A stretch of DNA of 64,000 nt from Ascochyta rabiei (Eukaryota; Ascomycota; Dothideomycetes; Pleosporales; Didymellaceae), in assembly GCF_004011695.2 (NCBI RefSeq), contig NC_082406.1, positions 1,798,001 through 1,862,000 on the forward strand, in the 5' to 3' direction. Shown here piece by piece: positions 34,001 through 45,233 of the stretch. The notes under the pieces are model-generated. The model ran no database searches, was not told the DNA's origin, and was given only the letters and a program-made list of their open reading frames with translations. The stretch's first letter is position 1; each line of letters starts with the position of its first letter. Both the position numbers and the translations under genes were made by a program.

Positions 34001-35274
34001 CTAATATCCACTCTTACCAGGCACAAGCTTATAGCATTGCCCTTTTTTATCAAACATCTCCTGCAGGTCTCTAGCAATCGCATCGGGCCTCTCCCAGGCA
34101 GCAAAATGGCCTCCTTTGTCGTTATTGCTTTCCAGTACAACAGGACCTGATATTCGTCAGCACATCTCTAAATAGCTCACTCTAGACACTCACCCATTGT
34201 CCTACCCCAGATCTTTGGCACAACGCTCAGCTCCTTCGGGAAGTGTGCAAGACCCAACTTCACTCGGTCCACCCACTGACTTGCACGGTCTCTATTCGGG
34301 ATCTTGTCCGTCGGGTTGTGCTGTGCCTCATAGTAGATCCTGACATGTGCGTTCGGTCCACTCGTACTAAACCAGTAGATGCTAATCCACGTCAGAATCT
34401 CGTCGTCAGTCCAAGGATAGTTATCCGTCCAATCCACTAGCTTCTCATAGATCCAGGCCAACAACGCTACGGGGCTGTCTGAAAAGGCGTACGAGATGGT
34501 CTGCGGTTTGGTCGAGTGCAAGATGCGGTAAGCTTGGCCTTGGTCGATGAACCAGTCGGAGCGCTCGATACCCTTCTGCTCCGCCTCGGTGTACGGAGTC
34601 AGCGCATGCTGGAGTGCCAGTGCAGGCTGAGACGCGAAGCTGGGCGGCTGTGCTCTTATCATGTTGATGTGGTTCGCCAGAACGTGATCGGGATACAAGA
34701 TGCCCAAGATACGGGTGATGTAGAATCCCCAATCTCCACCCTGGGTCACGTACTTCTCGTAGCCTAGCTGCAGCATCAACCGATGGCAAGTCTCTGAGTA
34801 TTGCGACAGTGCAAATCCGGGCTTCGTGACTCTCGTACTGAAGCCAAAGTTTGGCAAAGACGGTGCAACAACGTGGAAGGCAGGCCCACCTTCTTTTTCG
34901 CCCTGCTCGAGCAATGGAAGCAACTTGGTAACCTCGATGAAAGACCCAGGCCATCCATGGACAAACAACAATGGGATGGCATTCGGGTTCGCACTTTTGT
35001 TCCAGACAAAGTGCACATCGATTGGGTCGAAGTTGTCGACCTTGACACTTTGGCGATAGTTGGGTAGTTTGTTCAATTTTGCTTCTGCGTCGCGCCATGA
35101 GAATTGCGTCTCCCAGTACTTAGCGAGGCGTTTGATATCCGCCAAGGGAGAGCCGTAAGGCCATTGGTTTGGTGTATCGAGCTCGTCAGGATAATCAGTA
35201 TCAGAAAGCTTCCGCTTCAGCTTGTCAATGGCGGCATCTGGGACAGAGATGGTGTAGGGTTGAGGCAAGGCCAT
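34001..35274 (-). CDS. Epoxide hydrolase (EHN, alpha/beta-hydrolase fold)
   Basis: Complement of 34194-35274 and 34001-34146, phase 1, 47-nt intron; 408 residues. The N-terminal EHN cap region ([18 protein letters not shown] start, [19 protein letters not shown]) is followed by the alpha/beta-hydrolase core. The oxyanion HGWPGS is at 106-111, nucleophile Asp181 in GGDWG, and catalytic His374 in GGHFAAWE, encoded by the short last exon. Cap tyrosines are present in the IYYEAQ region. Microsomal-type enzymes of this length convert epoxides to trans-diols. In fungi they serve detoxification or secondary metabolism; no biosynthetic cluster adjoins. No N-terminal membrane anchor is seen, so probably cytosolic. 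Confidence 0.92.
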
Positions 35275-36041
35275 TGTGGGAATGTGATGCTGCAAGATCA
35301 GAGTATTCGGTTACAGAAGGTTATTGATGAGGGGTGGTTGACGGATGCCCTATGTCGGTTTGTAAGATGCTCGCTCACAAGGGAATTGCTACAGCCAGTC
35401 GTCGTCTGCCGGAGACCCTTCCCCGCATCTTAGCCTCAACATCACCAGTAATCACTATTTCCCTTCACTAACATGACTCAAAGAGTAGACATAGATTTTC
35501 ATTTTCTCAGGTCAATGCTCGTAGAGATCGAGTCGTTGTTTACGCTTTCATCGCCTTCATCAATCTCATACCTGTGACTACGTGCTTTAATCTCGCAAAG
35601 ATACCATCATGAAATTGTCTCAGAGATCACCTGGAAGTACCGTACACCGTCCTGGTCGGAGTGTGATAGGATGACCATGAAGGAGGCTGGACAGCATTTT
35701 GAGAGGCCGAGATTAGCGAGCCGTGTCTGATTTGGGGGCCGTTTCTCAGCCACCTTCTGGACCTCCTCCATCTACCCCGGCCCATGCTCGACAGTGCGCA
35801 AGCCTCAGCTTGAAGAATAGTCATTGGCCGAGAGTCCATTAGACTGAATGTTTTTGTATCACCACATCGGCGACGCAAAGCCACGATAACGCCATGTTTA
35901 AAATGAACGGCTGCGCCCACGCGCGAGAAACCAGGCTCCTTGCTTTTCCTCATTGGGTGGTCTCGCCTTCGTCTTGCAAGCCAACGTCGTTACATCTCTC
36001 GCTGTGTTTCAGACAGAGTCAGTGTGTTGATAAGTGCCAAC
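35275..36041. other. Divergent intergenic region
   Basis: 767 bases between epoxide hydrolase and the membrane-protein gene. No gene recognised. Confidence 0.5.
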
Positions 36042-36979
36042 ATGGGCTCTGGAGTCCTGACAACTGGCGCTCAGATATTTGTACTTTTCTGGTCGATCAT
36101 CTCTGTACTGGCGCACTCGTCATCTACGCAGTCACCGTCAGCCTCTTTCGCCTACCCACCGGCAGAAAGCCGTGACTGGCAATAAATGTGTTGGAAACCG
36201 TCGATGTGGAATGGGACTCGAACTATGGCCAGACGTGGCTGTACTTGTGGTGGGATGAGTACAAGTCTGAAGATAATGGTAAAACGGCGACCTATCGATG
36301 TGAGTAACTGTGCAACTACAAGCGACCTGATATTCATCAATCGCCAGGCTTTACAGAAGAAGTGTTTGCCTCTGGCGATACCACATACAGACCATGGGAT
36401 GCGCTCGACAACCGAACGGGAAAGTATCCGTACTCTTGCCACTTTGAGCTCATCTACTCAAACGAGGAACAACAGGGCGTCGTTGGGCCTGACCTTAACA
36501 TCACCTCGAGAGCGGGCGAGACTGTCGCGACGACCTTCGCACGCCGTGCAACTCAAGTCGGCTCGATAGTAACGCCCACATCAACCTCTCTGTCTTTGGC
36601 CGTGAGCTCAATCAGCCATACTGCTTCATCCTCGAGCTCCCCTACAGCAACCTCTTCGCCCTCTGCAAGCGTAGCACCCCCAGCAGGTGACAATGGGCTT
36701 TCAACAGGAGCGAAAGCAGGCATTGCCATGGTTGCTATTTTCGCTGTGATTGCATTGGCAGCAATAGGATATCTTTTCTACCGCAACCACCGCAAATTGA
36801 AAGAGTTGGTCCTGAGGATACCCTCTCGAATCCAAGACTTGGAACCAAAGAATGTGGCGACTGAGTACTACAGGCAAGACTACCAGCCTGTGCCGCCGTC
36901 AGAGTTGGAGCAGCATCAGACCTACGAACTGCCAGCGCAGCCGCAAGAAATGGAGGGAGTGGAGCACGCGAAGCGATGA
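36042..36979 (+). CDS. Single-pass membrane protein with Ser/Thr-rich ectodomain; apparent 1-bp frameshift
   Basis: The frame from ATG 36042 encodes a signal peptide (FVLFWSIISVLAHS) and reaches PPAESRDWQ, then TAA at 36183. The -1 frame overlapping at 36182 continues INVLETVDVEW...TWLYLWW, exactly the kind of ectodomain expected next. It then runs to donor GTGAGT at 36300, a 48-nt intron and exon 36348-36979. Adding one base in the CAATAAA stretch would make a single frame of about 297 residues. The ectodomain ends in a Ser/Thr-rich stalk, then a transmembrane helix (AGIAMVAIFAVIALAAIGYL) and a cytosolic tail with Tyr and Pro. The family is common in ascomycetes but unnamed. No splice combination repairs the break. 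Confidence 0.65.
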
Positions 36980-37923
36980 CATTTTGAGAAGATGCGAAGT
37001 TGATACCCTTTCTAGCATCATCAGCGATTGAACAAAGCGTTTGGTGTGTTTGAGAGAATCGTATATCTTTGATTGAGTACGAAGGGGAGGGTCGGGCTTC
37101 CGCCGTTTCTGTCCGCTTGCCTACGTCCAAACCGAGGCACACTGCACCCCGGAATGAAGACGAACCCCAGCACCCAACTCCACTGCATCGTACCACAGTA
37201 CCTACTCCAGTCACACACTGCGCAAAGCCACAAGGCAAGACCACACAAACAAGGCGCGAGGCTTCTACAGCATGTATGACAGGCGCGAAACCGCAGGGTT
37301 CGCGTACAAGCTCCGTGTATTTCGCGTGCAGACCTCGTTAAGGAATTCCAGATGACAGAATAGGAGATCAGAAGGAAATAAGCGGGCCCCCGCTCGAAAT
37401 AGAAGCACAGCACGGACCGGGTAACCCGGAACAGAATGATAGCCAAGAGCCTGCATCCATTCCTCTCTGCTCTCGTGATGGCATCAAAACAGAGCTTCAA
37501 CCGCGTCGTAGAGCTTGTAAAAACTCCAAGATGCGCGTCAGGGGCTCAGGAAAGGTGTGACGGGTTCTCCACAAGCCACAAGTCCAATGCTGCGTGGCCT
37601 GGTGCGAAAAATCGTGCTCAGACGCCCAAAGGGTAAGCTTTGGAGCTTCCGTTGTTTCTTGGCACAACCAAATAAAGTTAGCAAATCAGTAACACGGTTG
37701 GCCCAGGCATCCAGGAACTCGCGCCTAATGACCGGCACGCCTGGTTCAAGCCACCGCAGCACGACTCCTTGGAGCGTACATAAGATGGAGGGGACCGCGC
37801 GGGGCCAGTTTGCTCTTCAGCGTGTGTTGTCGCGTTGTCACTCCTTCATCCCTTGTGTCTACATTCCTTCTATCTGCGGAGAACCCTGACGGAGATCAGA
37901 CCGAGACCGAAACTGCATTGAAG
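36980..37923. other. Intergenic region
   Basis: 944 bases; small open frames only, no supported gene. Confidence 0.5.
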
Positions 37924-39053
37924 ATGAAGCTCCTTGCTGCTCTTGTCGTGCCTTTGGTTGGTGCCCGCGTCATTCGATTGGAGCAGGCACCCCTCTTGCC
38001 AGAGCATACTGAAAGTGTTGCACCTGGAATCGGTGTGCACTTCACAACTTCGTATGCAACTGCTGCTGCAAAATACGAGAATGGCACGACGGTCGACTTG
38101 GTCAGAGTACGTGATGCAGGATACCGTTAGCGTCCCTTTTGCTGATAGTCATTCAGGTGCAAGCAGACGCAGACTACATCGAGTTGATGTCGCGGTGGAC
38201 AAGATCGTGGAGGGAATTCGACTGTGAAGGGCCGGTCCAGCGACTACGATGCGACCTCGAACATGTACGGCGCGAAGCGAGAAGAAAGTTGGGACTACCC
38301 GTTACAAGAGAATCGGCGACACTCAGCAAGTTTGTGAAGAAGGTGCAAGCCGCCATTGAAGAAGAGCTAGGAACGTTGGTACACACAATCGCTCCTGTTG
38401 CACCCCAACTCGTTGGCTGGGTCTCCGAAGACTTCCAAGATGCTCTGGACCTTGCTGGCTTGACCTCTACAAGACTGGGCGACCGCAGCTCCAACGACAA
38501 GCCAACGTACCGGGACACGAACGCCGCTTTCGCAGGGCTGGGCCATGGTCTTTGTGAATCTGGAACGACCCTGGCAGACTGCTTGGAAGAGGAGCGCCAG
38601 ATGCCCTACGAGCACGTACTGTTTTTAGATTTCGACAACTCATCCTTTAGTGCAACGGTGCAATACTTACAGCACGTAAACCAAGAATGGACCTACTCCA
38701 ACAGAGTTGACATGGAGCTTGGGTGGTGGAATCTGCCCATTTTCGAAGCAACAAGGGCGAGATTCTGGGCGCAAATCCACGAGGTCATCCTCGAAGTAGC
38801 CGGAGCACTACAGCGAGCGCCGAACAAGATTGTTCTTCTTGGGGATCATGGCACGAACGCAGAGTTCCTAGACGTTATCAAAGCTGCTCTGTGGGATGTC
38901 CTGGAGATCGACGTCTCGTTGATGTTGAGTGCGAACGAGGCCGAGGATACCGGTATGTTGGCTGCACGTGGTGCAGCAGAATTGGCGTGGAGAGCGGAGA
39001 CATGGAGCAACGAGAAGAGCGCGCAAGAGGATGTTGAGAGCATTGAGCTCTGA
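37924..39053 (+). CDS. Secreted protein resembling an Hsp70-type ATPase fold
   Basis: Exons 37924-38106 and 38157-39053, phase 0, 50-nt intron; 359 residues. The start is a signal peptide (MKLLAALVVPLVGARV). The body is mostly helical and acidic. The C-terminal half follows the order of an actin/Hsp70 nucleotide-binding fold: a NAAFAGLGHGL stretch, then VLFLDFDNSSFSATVQYL at the place of the second phosphate loop, and KIVLLGDHGTNAEFLDVIKAAL at the place of the adenosine motif. The usual Gly-Gly-Gly phosphate-loop pattern is not preserved, so ATPase activity is doubtful. Similar secreted fungal proteins are annotated only as hypothetical or Hsp70-like. Function is unknown. Confidence 0.75.
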
Positions 39054-39206
39054 AGATGACACTCGTCAATTTCCTATTTCATGATACCCAAACGTAGTCG
39101 CAATGTAGATATACAGCGATAATGTAACACTATGGTTCGAACCTCTCAGAATTTCCTATAACAGGCCGCCAATGAGTGCAGGTCGTACAAAATTATTTCG
39201 TCCACG

Positions 39207-39618
39207 TCAGATGTAGCGAAACATGTTGTTTTTGACGCTCCGCTTCATGGAGACTGGTTTCCCGTCTTCGTACTCGATTCCGGATGCGCCGCCGTCTCCT
39301 GCGTGTTCTTGCATTCTTAGTTGAAATGCAGCGTCGAGCTCTGCTTGTGTCTTCACCTTGGCCTTGGCTGCCTCGACATGGTCTACGCCTTGCTTTGAGT
39401 TCGATTCGCCCTCTGGCTTGATAGACGATTGCTGTTCTCTATGAGTTGCGACGCATTGCAAAAGATAGAGCTGAACTCACGGGTTCCTGAACCTTGTCGT
39501 GCTTTGATCCGCTGTTGCTTACTTCAGTCATGGACGACTTGCCGGAACAGCAAACCCTCGAGGTGCTGAAAGCACGAGTCGTAGGAACGCGGCAAGCGAT
39601 AAGTCGCAGGTTCATCAT
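39207..39618 (-). CDS. Small mitochondrial protein of unknown function
   Basis: Complement of 39481-39618 and 39207-39431; 49-nt intron (GTGAGT...AACAG), phase 0; 120 residues. Two adjacent ATGs (39618, 39615). The N-terminus MMNLRLIACRVPTTRAFSTSR has the Arg-rich, acid-free character and the R-x-F-S-T-S processing site of a mitochondrial presequence. The mature part is hydrophilic and helical (AAKAKVKTQAELDAAFQLRM), then ends in a conserved-looking block (IEYEDGKPV, MKRSVKNNMFRYI). No catalytic motif. It is divergent from CEF1 with about 300 bases between the starts. Confidence 0.7.
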
Positions 39619-39914
39619 CTTGTATGTTTGCGCTGGTGTCTGTGACGGGTGATCAAGGTATCAAACAGCACGACGAGGCGCTACTTCTGGAGCATATACA
39701 TTTACGTCACCGTGACTGCTGCTGGTGATGGTTGCTGAGTAAGGTCGAGCGGCGCCAAGATACGCTAGTCTCCGCGGTCCTCAAGATTCTAGCTTTGCGA
39801 CTTGTCGCGAATCGACAACGACCAAGCACGCGTTTAACGACGTCCACCGGAGACGCCCAATTCTACACCGGCGCACGCCAGTCCCTCTAAACTTCCCTTG
39901 GAAGTGCCGTCAAC

Positions 39915-42281
39915 ATGGTCGTCACCAAGGTCGGACAGTGGAGCAACGTCGAGGACGAGGTGCTCAAGGCGGCCATATCGAAATATGGCCTGAACCAGTG
40001 GGCGCGATGCGCCTCGCTGCTCGCGAAAAAGACGGCCAAGCAGTGCAAAGCGCGATGGAACGAATGGCTCGACCCCTCGATCAAGAAGACGGAATGGTCG
40101 CGCGAGGACGACGAGAAGCTGTTGACCATGGCCAAGCTGCTCCCCACCCAATGGCGCACCATCGCCCCGATCGTCGGCCGGACCGCGACACAGTGCTTGG
40201 AGCGATACCAGAAATTGCTGGACGAGCAGGAGTCGAGGGAGAGCGGCGACCTGAGCTTGGCCGGCCCTGAGGGAGGAGAGTCGGCCGCACCCACCGCCGA
40301 CGAGGTCCGGAGACTGCGCCCTGGCGAAGTCGATGCCTACTCGGAGAGCCGGCCCGCAAGGCCTGACGCCATCGACATGGACGAGGAGGACAAGGAGATG
40401 CTGTCTGAAGCACGTGCGCGTCTGGCCAACGTTAGCGGAAAGAAGGCAAAGCGCAAGGCGCGCGAGAGGCAACTGGACGAGTCCCGCCGACTTGCGCTGC
40501 TCCAGAAGCGACGCGAGCTCAAGGCGGCCGGCATCAACATCAAGATCACACCAAAGAAGGGCAATCACATCGACTACAACGCTGACGTACCTCTTGAGAA
40601 GGAGGTGCCCGCCGGCTTCTTCGACACCGTGGAGGAGCTCGATAGCAACGAGCGGCAGAGAGAGTCTTTCGACCCGCGGAAACAGCAACTCGCAAACAAG
40701 CGCAAGGCAGATCAGCAGGACGATGGAGGAGAGAGCAAGAAGAAAAAGAAGGAAGAAAAGTCAGGAGGGCTTGCAGCGTCCTACGCAAAGGCTGCGCAGA
40801 TGCAGAAGATTCGCGAGGCGGAGCAGAGCAGCAAGCGACGCGGTCTGGTGCTGCCAGCGCCGCAGGTCGGCGAGGCTGAGATAGAGGACATTGTCAAGAT
40901 GGGCATGCTGGGAGAACGAGCCGTTACTGGGGTCGGCAGTGACAATGTCGCAACACAAGGCTTGGTTGGTAATTACTCTAGCATCGTCAGCGGTACACCC
41001 ATTCGCACACCGATGGCACCGAAGGAAGAGGATACAATTGCGAACGAGGCACGCAACGCTCGTCTACGCACAGAGACACAATCTGCACTGCTAGGAGGCG
41101 AAAATCCCGACTTTGAAGAGGATGAGGCGCCGGCCTCGTTGTCTGCGCCCTCGACACGACACCAGATCGTCACACCGAACCCCATGGCAACCCCATACCG
41201 ACAAGGCCAGGTAGGTGCCACGCCCATGCGTCAAGGGCCGGGAGCAACGCCAATACGCACACCCCGAGACACATTGCGTCTGAACGGTGAAGATGGCGCA
41301 ATGCAGCTTGTCGGACAGACACCGCGCGATATCAGACTCCGGGAGCAGGCAAAACGATCAGACTTGAAGAGTAGACTCGCCGCCCTCCCCAAACCAAAAG
41401 AAGAGAGCTGGGAATTCGAACTACCCGATGAAGCCGCCGAACCCCAACCCGTACAACTCAGCGAAGAAGACGCTGCCGAACGCGACCGCCGCGCACGAGA
41501 AGCAAGAGAAGCAGCCGAGCGCGCCGAATTCGCCCGCCAGACACAAGTTGTTCAGCGTTTCCTCCCTCGCCCATCCGTTGTCGACATCGACGCACTCATG
41601 AAGCGTGCACTTTCTTTCTCGGACCCCGTCGAGCGTGAAGTCGAAGTAGAAATGGCGCACCTGATTGCCCACGACGTGCAGAAGTTCGGATCCGGTCGTG
41701 TCACAGGAGCGGTAAAGCCGCTGCAGAAGCACTCGGACGATGCGCTACGAGCAGCAAAAATGGAACTTGCTCTCGAGTACGCCCTGCAGTCATCATCAGA
41801 CAAAGCGCAATTCGCCACCGACTTTTCGTCCTCGTGGACCAACCTGCACGGCTCCACCGTCCTCCCCGGCATCGCAGGCTACGAAGAAGACGAAATCGAC
41901 GAGCACCAACTCCTCATCGAAGCCTTCGACGCCAGCCAGGACTCGATCGTCACCAACGCTGAGCAGGCGAACCGCCTCGAAAAGAACCTCGCAAAGCACC
42001 ACGGCGGGTACAGCGCGCGCGCGCGCCTGCTGCGCGACAAAATCGCCCACGCACACGCCGCGCTGGCCTCGCACCGCTGCGACGTCGACAGCCAGCGCAC
42101 CATGCAGTACGCCGAGCAGCTGGCCATTGCCCGCCGGCTGGAGAGCTTGCGCGACGAGGTCTCGTTTGTCACGAGGCGCGAGCGTGAGGCTCAGGAACTG
42201 TATAGGTCGCGCAGGGACGAGTTGGATTCCCTGCTGCAACAGCAGCAGCAACAGCAGACTGTTAATGGGGTGGTGCAATGA
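39915..42281 (+). CDS. CEF1: Pre-mRNA splicing factor Cef1/Cdc5
   Basis: Intronless, 788 residues. Two tandem Myb repeats at the N-terminus: QWSNVEDEVLKAAISKYG...QWARCASLL...KQCKARWNEWLDP, then EWSREDDEKLLTMAKLLPTQ and WRTIAPIVGRTATQCLERYQKLLD. These are near-invariant in Cdc5L/Cef1, the scaffold of the Prp19-associated (NineTeen) complex needed for spliceosome activation. A charged central region (nuclear-localisation-like KKKKEEK) is followed by the Cdc5 C-terminal domain with proline/threonine motifs (TPIRTPMAP, TPMRQGPGATPIRTP) and coiled coil, ending in a short Gln tract. The start MVVTKVGQW is the expected family start, one residue longer than the common form. Nuclear and presumably essential. 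Confidence 0.96.
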   Translation: MVVTKVGQWSNVEDEVLKAAISKYGLNQWARCASLLAKKTAKQCKARWNEWLDPSIKKTEWSREDDEKLLTMAKLLPTQWRTIAPIVGRTATQCLERYQKLLDEQESRESGDLSLAGPEGGESAAPTADEVRRLRPGEVDAYSESRPARPDAIDMDEEDKEMLSEARARLANVSGKKAKRKARERQLDESRRLALLQKRRELKAAGINIKITPKKGNHIDYNADVPLEKEVPAGFFDTVEELDSNERQRESFDPRKQQLANKRKADQQDDGGESKKKKKEEKSGGLAASYAKAAQMQKIREAEQSSKRRGLVLPAPQVGEAEIEDIVKMGMLGERAVTGVGSDNVATQGLVGNYSSIVSGTPIRTPMAPKEEDTIANEARNARLRTETQSALLGGENPDFEEDEAPASLSAPSTRHQIVTPNPMATPYRQGQVGATPMRQGPGATPIRTPRDTLRLNGEDGAMQLVGQTPRDIRLREQAKRSDLKSRLAALPKPKEESWEFELPDEAAEPQPVQLSEEDAAERDRRAREAREAAERAEFARQTQVVQRFLPRPSVVDIDALMKRALSFSDPVEREVEVEMAHLIAHDVQKFGSGRVTGAVKPLQKHSDDALRAAKMELALEYALQSSSDKAQFATDFSSSWTNLHGSTVLPGIAGYEEDEIDEHQLLIEAFDASQDSIVTNAEQANRLEKNLAKHHGGYSARARLLRDKIAHAHAALASHRCDVDSQRTMQYAEQLAIARRLESLRDEVSFVTRREREAQELYRSRRDELDSLLQQQQQQQTVNGVVQ

Positions 42282-42403
42282 GCTGTATCTATTAGAACTT
42301 GTGTCAGGGATTCTCAATGTCCATTTTATCCATTCCAGTTATCACACACTCCAAGCTTTCATCTTGTTTTCTTTTCTTCTCTCGGGTGCTTGACACACGG
42401 CGT

Positions 42404-42488
42404 TGGCACGGCATGGCACGGCACGACACGGCACGGCACGGCACGGCATGGCATGGCATGGCATGGCATGGCAGGGCAGGGCAGGGCA
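42404..42488. repeat. GGCAC/GGCAT/GGCAG pentanucleotide array
   Basis: About 16 contiguous 5-bp units that drift from GGCAC through GGCAT to GGCAG from left to right, 120-200 bases past the CEF1 stop. Confidence 0.9.
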
Positions 42489-42937
42489 TATCACATTTCA
42501 TTCTTGCGTAGCGGGTCACCGCACGAGTAGCTAGTACAGAGCAGGACGCGTACCAATGTGTGATTGAAAAAAAAAAGGAAAAAAAAAAAGAATAGTTTCC
42601 AAACTCCCTATTCCATCTATCTGTGTGCTGGACCGCGGAGCAGGAAACCGCGCTAGCTGTCGGGGGGGTATAAAAGCTCAAGGACGATGACGGTGCCGTG
42701 CCGCACCGCAGCGGAGGATCGAGCGGGCGAGATGACGAAGAAGAGAAAAAGAACACGGAAGAAATGTACAGGGATAAAGAGGAAGAAGAAACGAAGACAC
42801 CCCTGCGCCGCCCATGTTCGTGCAGAACGTGGTTTCTAACCCAGTGGGAGAATTCCCGGTTTCCCAAGCATAAACTCCGTCTCGGATACCTCGTCAATCA
42901 TTTGGTTCGATTCGATTCGTTGAATCCACGACTATCA

Positions 42938-42938
<1 letters not shown>

Positions 42939-42975
<37 letters not shown>
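42939..42975. repeat. (CGT)12 trinucleotide repeat
   Basis: Uninterrupted CGT units just beyond the stop of the minus-strand gene at 42999, so probably in its 3' untranslated region. Confidence 0.85.
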
Positions 42976-42998
42976 TACTACTTGCAAGAACAAGAAGC

Positions 42999-43400
42999 CT
43001 AGCACTTCCCGTCCAGGACCTCGAAGATGCCCACGACGCCCGCATGCTCGACGCCCCAGGGCCGGGGCTCGAGGACGTGCAGCTCGCTGCCGAAGGTGCG
43101 GCTCTCCATCTGCATTTCGAACTCGAGGGAGCTGGGGCGCCGGCGCACGGCGAGCAGCTCCGCCAGGCTGTGGCGCGAGCAGCTGCTCTGCGGGGACGAG
43201 GCGCGCGAGTACGAGCCCGAGCCAGATGGGTTGCGGGATTGTGTCAGCGGGGAGGTGGTAGAGGTGCTGCTGTAGCTTGTGGCGGATGCGGAGCGCGAGG
43301 AGCGCGTTGGGCTGAAGGCTGTCTTGAGGGTGCGCATGGTCTGCGAGGGGTTGCGCAGGGGCTGGAAGGAGCCAGAGAAGCGGTTGCTGCGGGTTGGCAT
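42999..43400 (-). CDS. Small Ser-rich hypothetical protein
   Basis: 133 residues from ATG 43400 (MPTRSNRFSGSFQP), intronless. The N-terminal two-thirds is Ser/Arg/Thr-rich and disordered. The end is ordered-looking: SLAELLAVRRRPSSLEFEM, then ELHVLEPRPWGVEHAGVVGIFEVLDGK. The L-E-P-R-P...G-I-F-E-V pattern occurs in a small uncharacterised ascomycete family as I recall it. Strong GC3 bias supports coding on this strand. The open frame extends upstream without an ATG to 43634. Confidence 0.65.
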   Translation of the reverse strand: MPTRSNRFSGSFQPLRNPSQTMRTLKTAFSPTRSSRSASATSYSSTSTTSPLTQSRNPSGSGSYSRASSPQSSCSRHSLAELLAVRRRPSSLEFEMQMESRTFGSELHVLEPRPWGVEHAGVVGIFEVLDGKC

Positions 43401-45233
43401 TGTCGGTTGATAGAAGAGGGTGTGGGGGGTGTTGTCGTTTTCAGAGCCTTGGAAGGAGTGATGGTATGGTCGAAGAGAAAGGCCGTTCAGAGCAGATCCA
43501 GCTGTTGACACGTTTTTGGAAATGAGGGGTCTGAGGTTCTTCAAAAACGTAGTTGTAGTTCCGCAAGGGTTGGGACTGGCAAGCAAAAGAATGTTATGAC
43601 GTGTTTGGTCCGCGCGTTGTTGAGGTGGTGACACGGGTGTTACACGTTGTCAAACTCAACAAGTTGTGTATCTTCGACGGCAATGTATGTCTACAAAGCA
43701 AACAGTCGATGCAGGCCAAGAGTGTTGAGGGTGAGCGAGACGAGAAACAGAAAACGAAGCTGAAGAGCAGATGTAGGTAGAGAAGCGGAAAGCAAAGGTG
43801 AGGGCCGAGCAAGCTTGAAGTAGTATGCAGGATGCAGCTCTCACACCCGCGACCACCAACGACGGATGTTTAAGGATGCGTGTCACAGGTCGCACACCCG
43901 TGCGCAATATGTCCCAGGTGCTCAAAGTCCGGGTCGATCCCTGCGCTTGCCATCCCCTCACAGCTTCAAGGTCGGGGATGCATCCCGGCTGTCTGATCAG
44001 GGTGCAGAAACAAGCGAAATTCTGCCACGGAATGATTGCGCCAACAAGCTGTTTGCCTGCTACGTACCAGAGCCGGCTGACTGGACGGACTCGAAGGCGT
44101 GAGCATGATCGCGGAAATTGCGAGCCCGACTGTGGATTTTCTGACGCTGCGCGTCGGTCTTCACCATCGCCAACCACCATCGCAAACATGCTCAATACAA
44201 TCGTCTTGCACCAACACCTCGGCCGAGCGCCCACAAATCACGCCTGACGATGAAGCCCCCCAACGTCGCCGTCCAGCAAGCGAGCCGTCTCAACATGGCC
44301 GTGTCCGCGCAGCCAAGTGCGTAGCAAGACCACGTGTGACGAGAGAGGGGCCTTCTGGAACCAGCAATGGCGTGCGCTGCGGCTGTCTGGAGTATGCACC
44401 AGTGTTTCAGCGTGGGACGGACATGGATTTTCGCCTGTCGGACAAATCTTGCTGCATCGTTTGCGATGCGTGAGCGAGGCGATGTAAAGAGAGGAGTGGG
44501 TGGCAGACTGGAAAGGTTGGGTGTGTGGGTCAGTGCGTACGTGATGGAGAGATGGTGGTTAGAGGTGAGATGTGCTTGATAGCGGTGCCGGAACGACCGA
44601 AGTTCACATTTCAGTCAAAACAACAGCAACGACAACACGCACGTTACGCACTCAGCATCCCACCAGGTAACGAGTCAAGAAGTGAAATAATCGCTATTCA
44701 ACATGACGCCACCGCTATGCTATGCTGATCTAGGAAGCTCATCCTCCGCTAACCCCATTATCGTCTCCATCATCATACTCCTCCTCATCCCCATCATGCC
44801 AAATGAATACATACAAAACTCTAGTCTATCCTGTAATGTGAGACACGTCAACATGCCATAGTATACCTCTTATGTGTCGGGTTGATGCCGGGGCAATGCC
44901 CTTCTAGGCCATTCCAAACGTTCATGCAACGTCTTTCGTACCAGCTACCCCTGCCCCCAGCACCTATTCTAGGCATGGTATTTGTTCGTCTGTCCGTTGT
45001 TCCTGCATGTGTAGAGGTAGCCTTGAAAATTTCGCGCGGATTCAGGATCCTGTTGTACTCCGCTCCGACGCGCAAGATGGTCGTTTGCGTAACAAGGATC
45101 GACCGGACGCTGCCGAGCTGCTCAACTACGCTTCGTTTAGTGCGACGAGGCTGTGTAGTCGACGATCTCGATCATCCCTGGAGAGCGTTGATTATGCATG
45201 GGTTTCTCATACGTTTCTCGTATACGTATGGGA
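43401..45233. other. Intergenic region
   Basis: 1.8 kb between the small gene's start and the CCH1 stop. Open frames at 43825-44247 and 44099-44473 lack any support. No repeat or RNA gene recognised. Confidence 0.45.

Larger units (their letters stand above)
42282..42998. other. Convergent intergenic region rich in simple repeats
   Basis: Holds the GGCAY pentamer array, A-rich tracts (42565-42591), a TATAAAAG on the plus strand near 42668 and a (CGT)n run. No supported gene. Confidence 0.6.

Noticed and set aside
42698..43261. 187-codon plus-strand frame downstream of a TATAAAAG near 42668
   Set aside because: Lacks an ATG start, runs through the (CGT)n repeat and is antisense to the small Ser-rich gene; the TATA match alone is weak.
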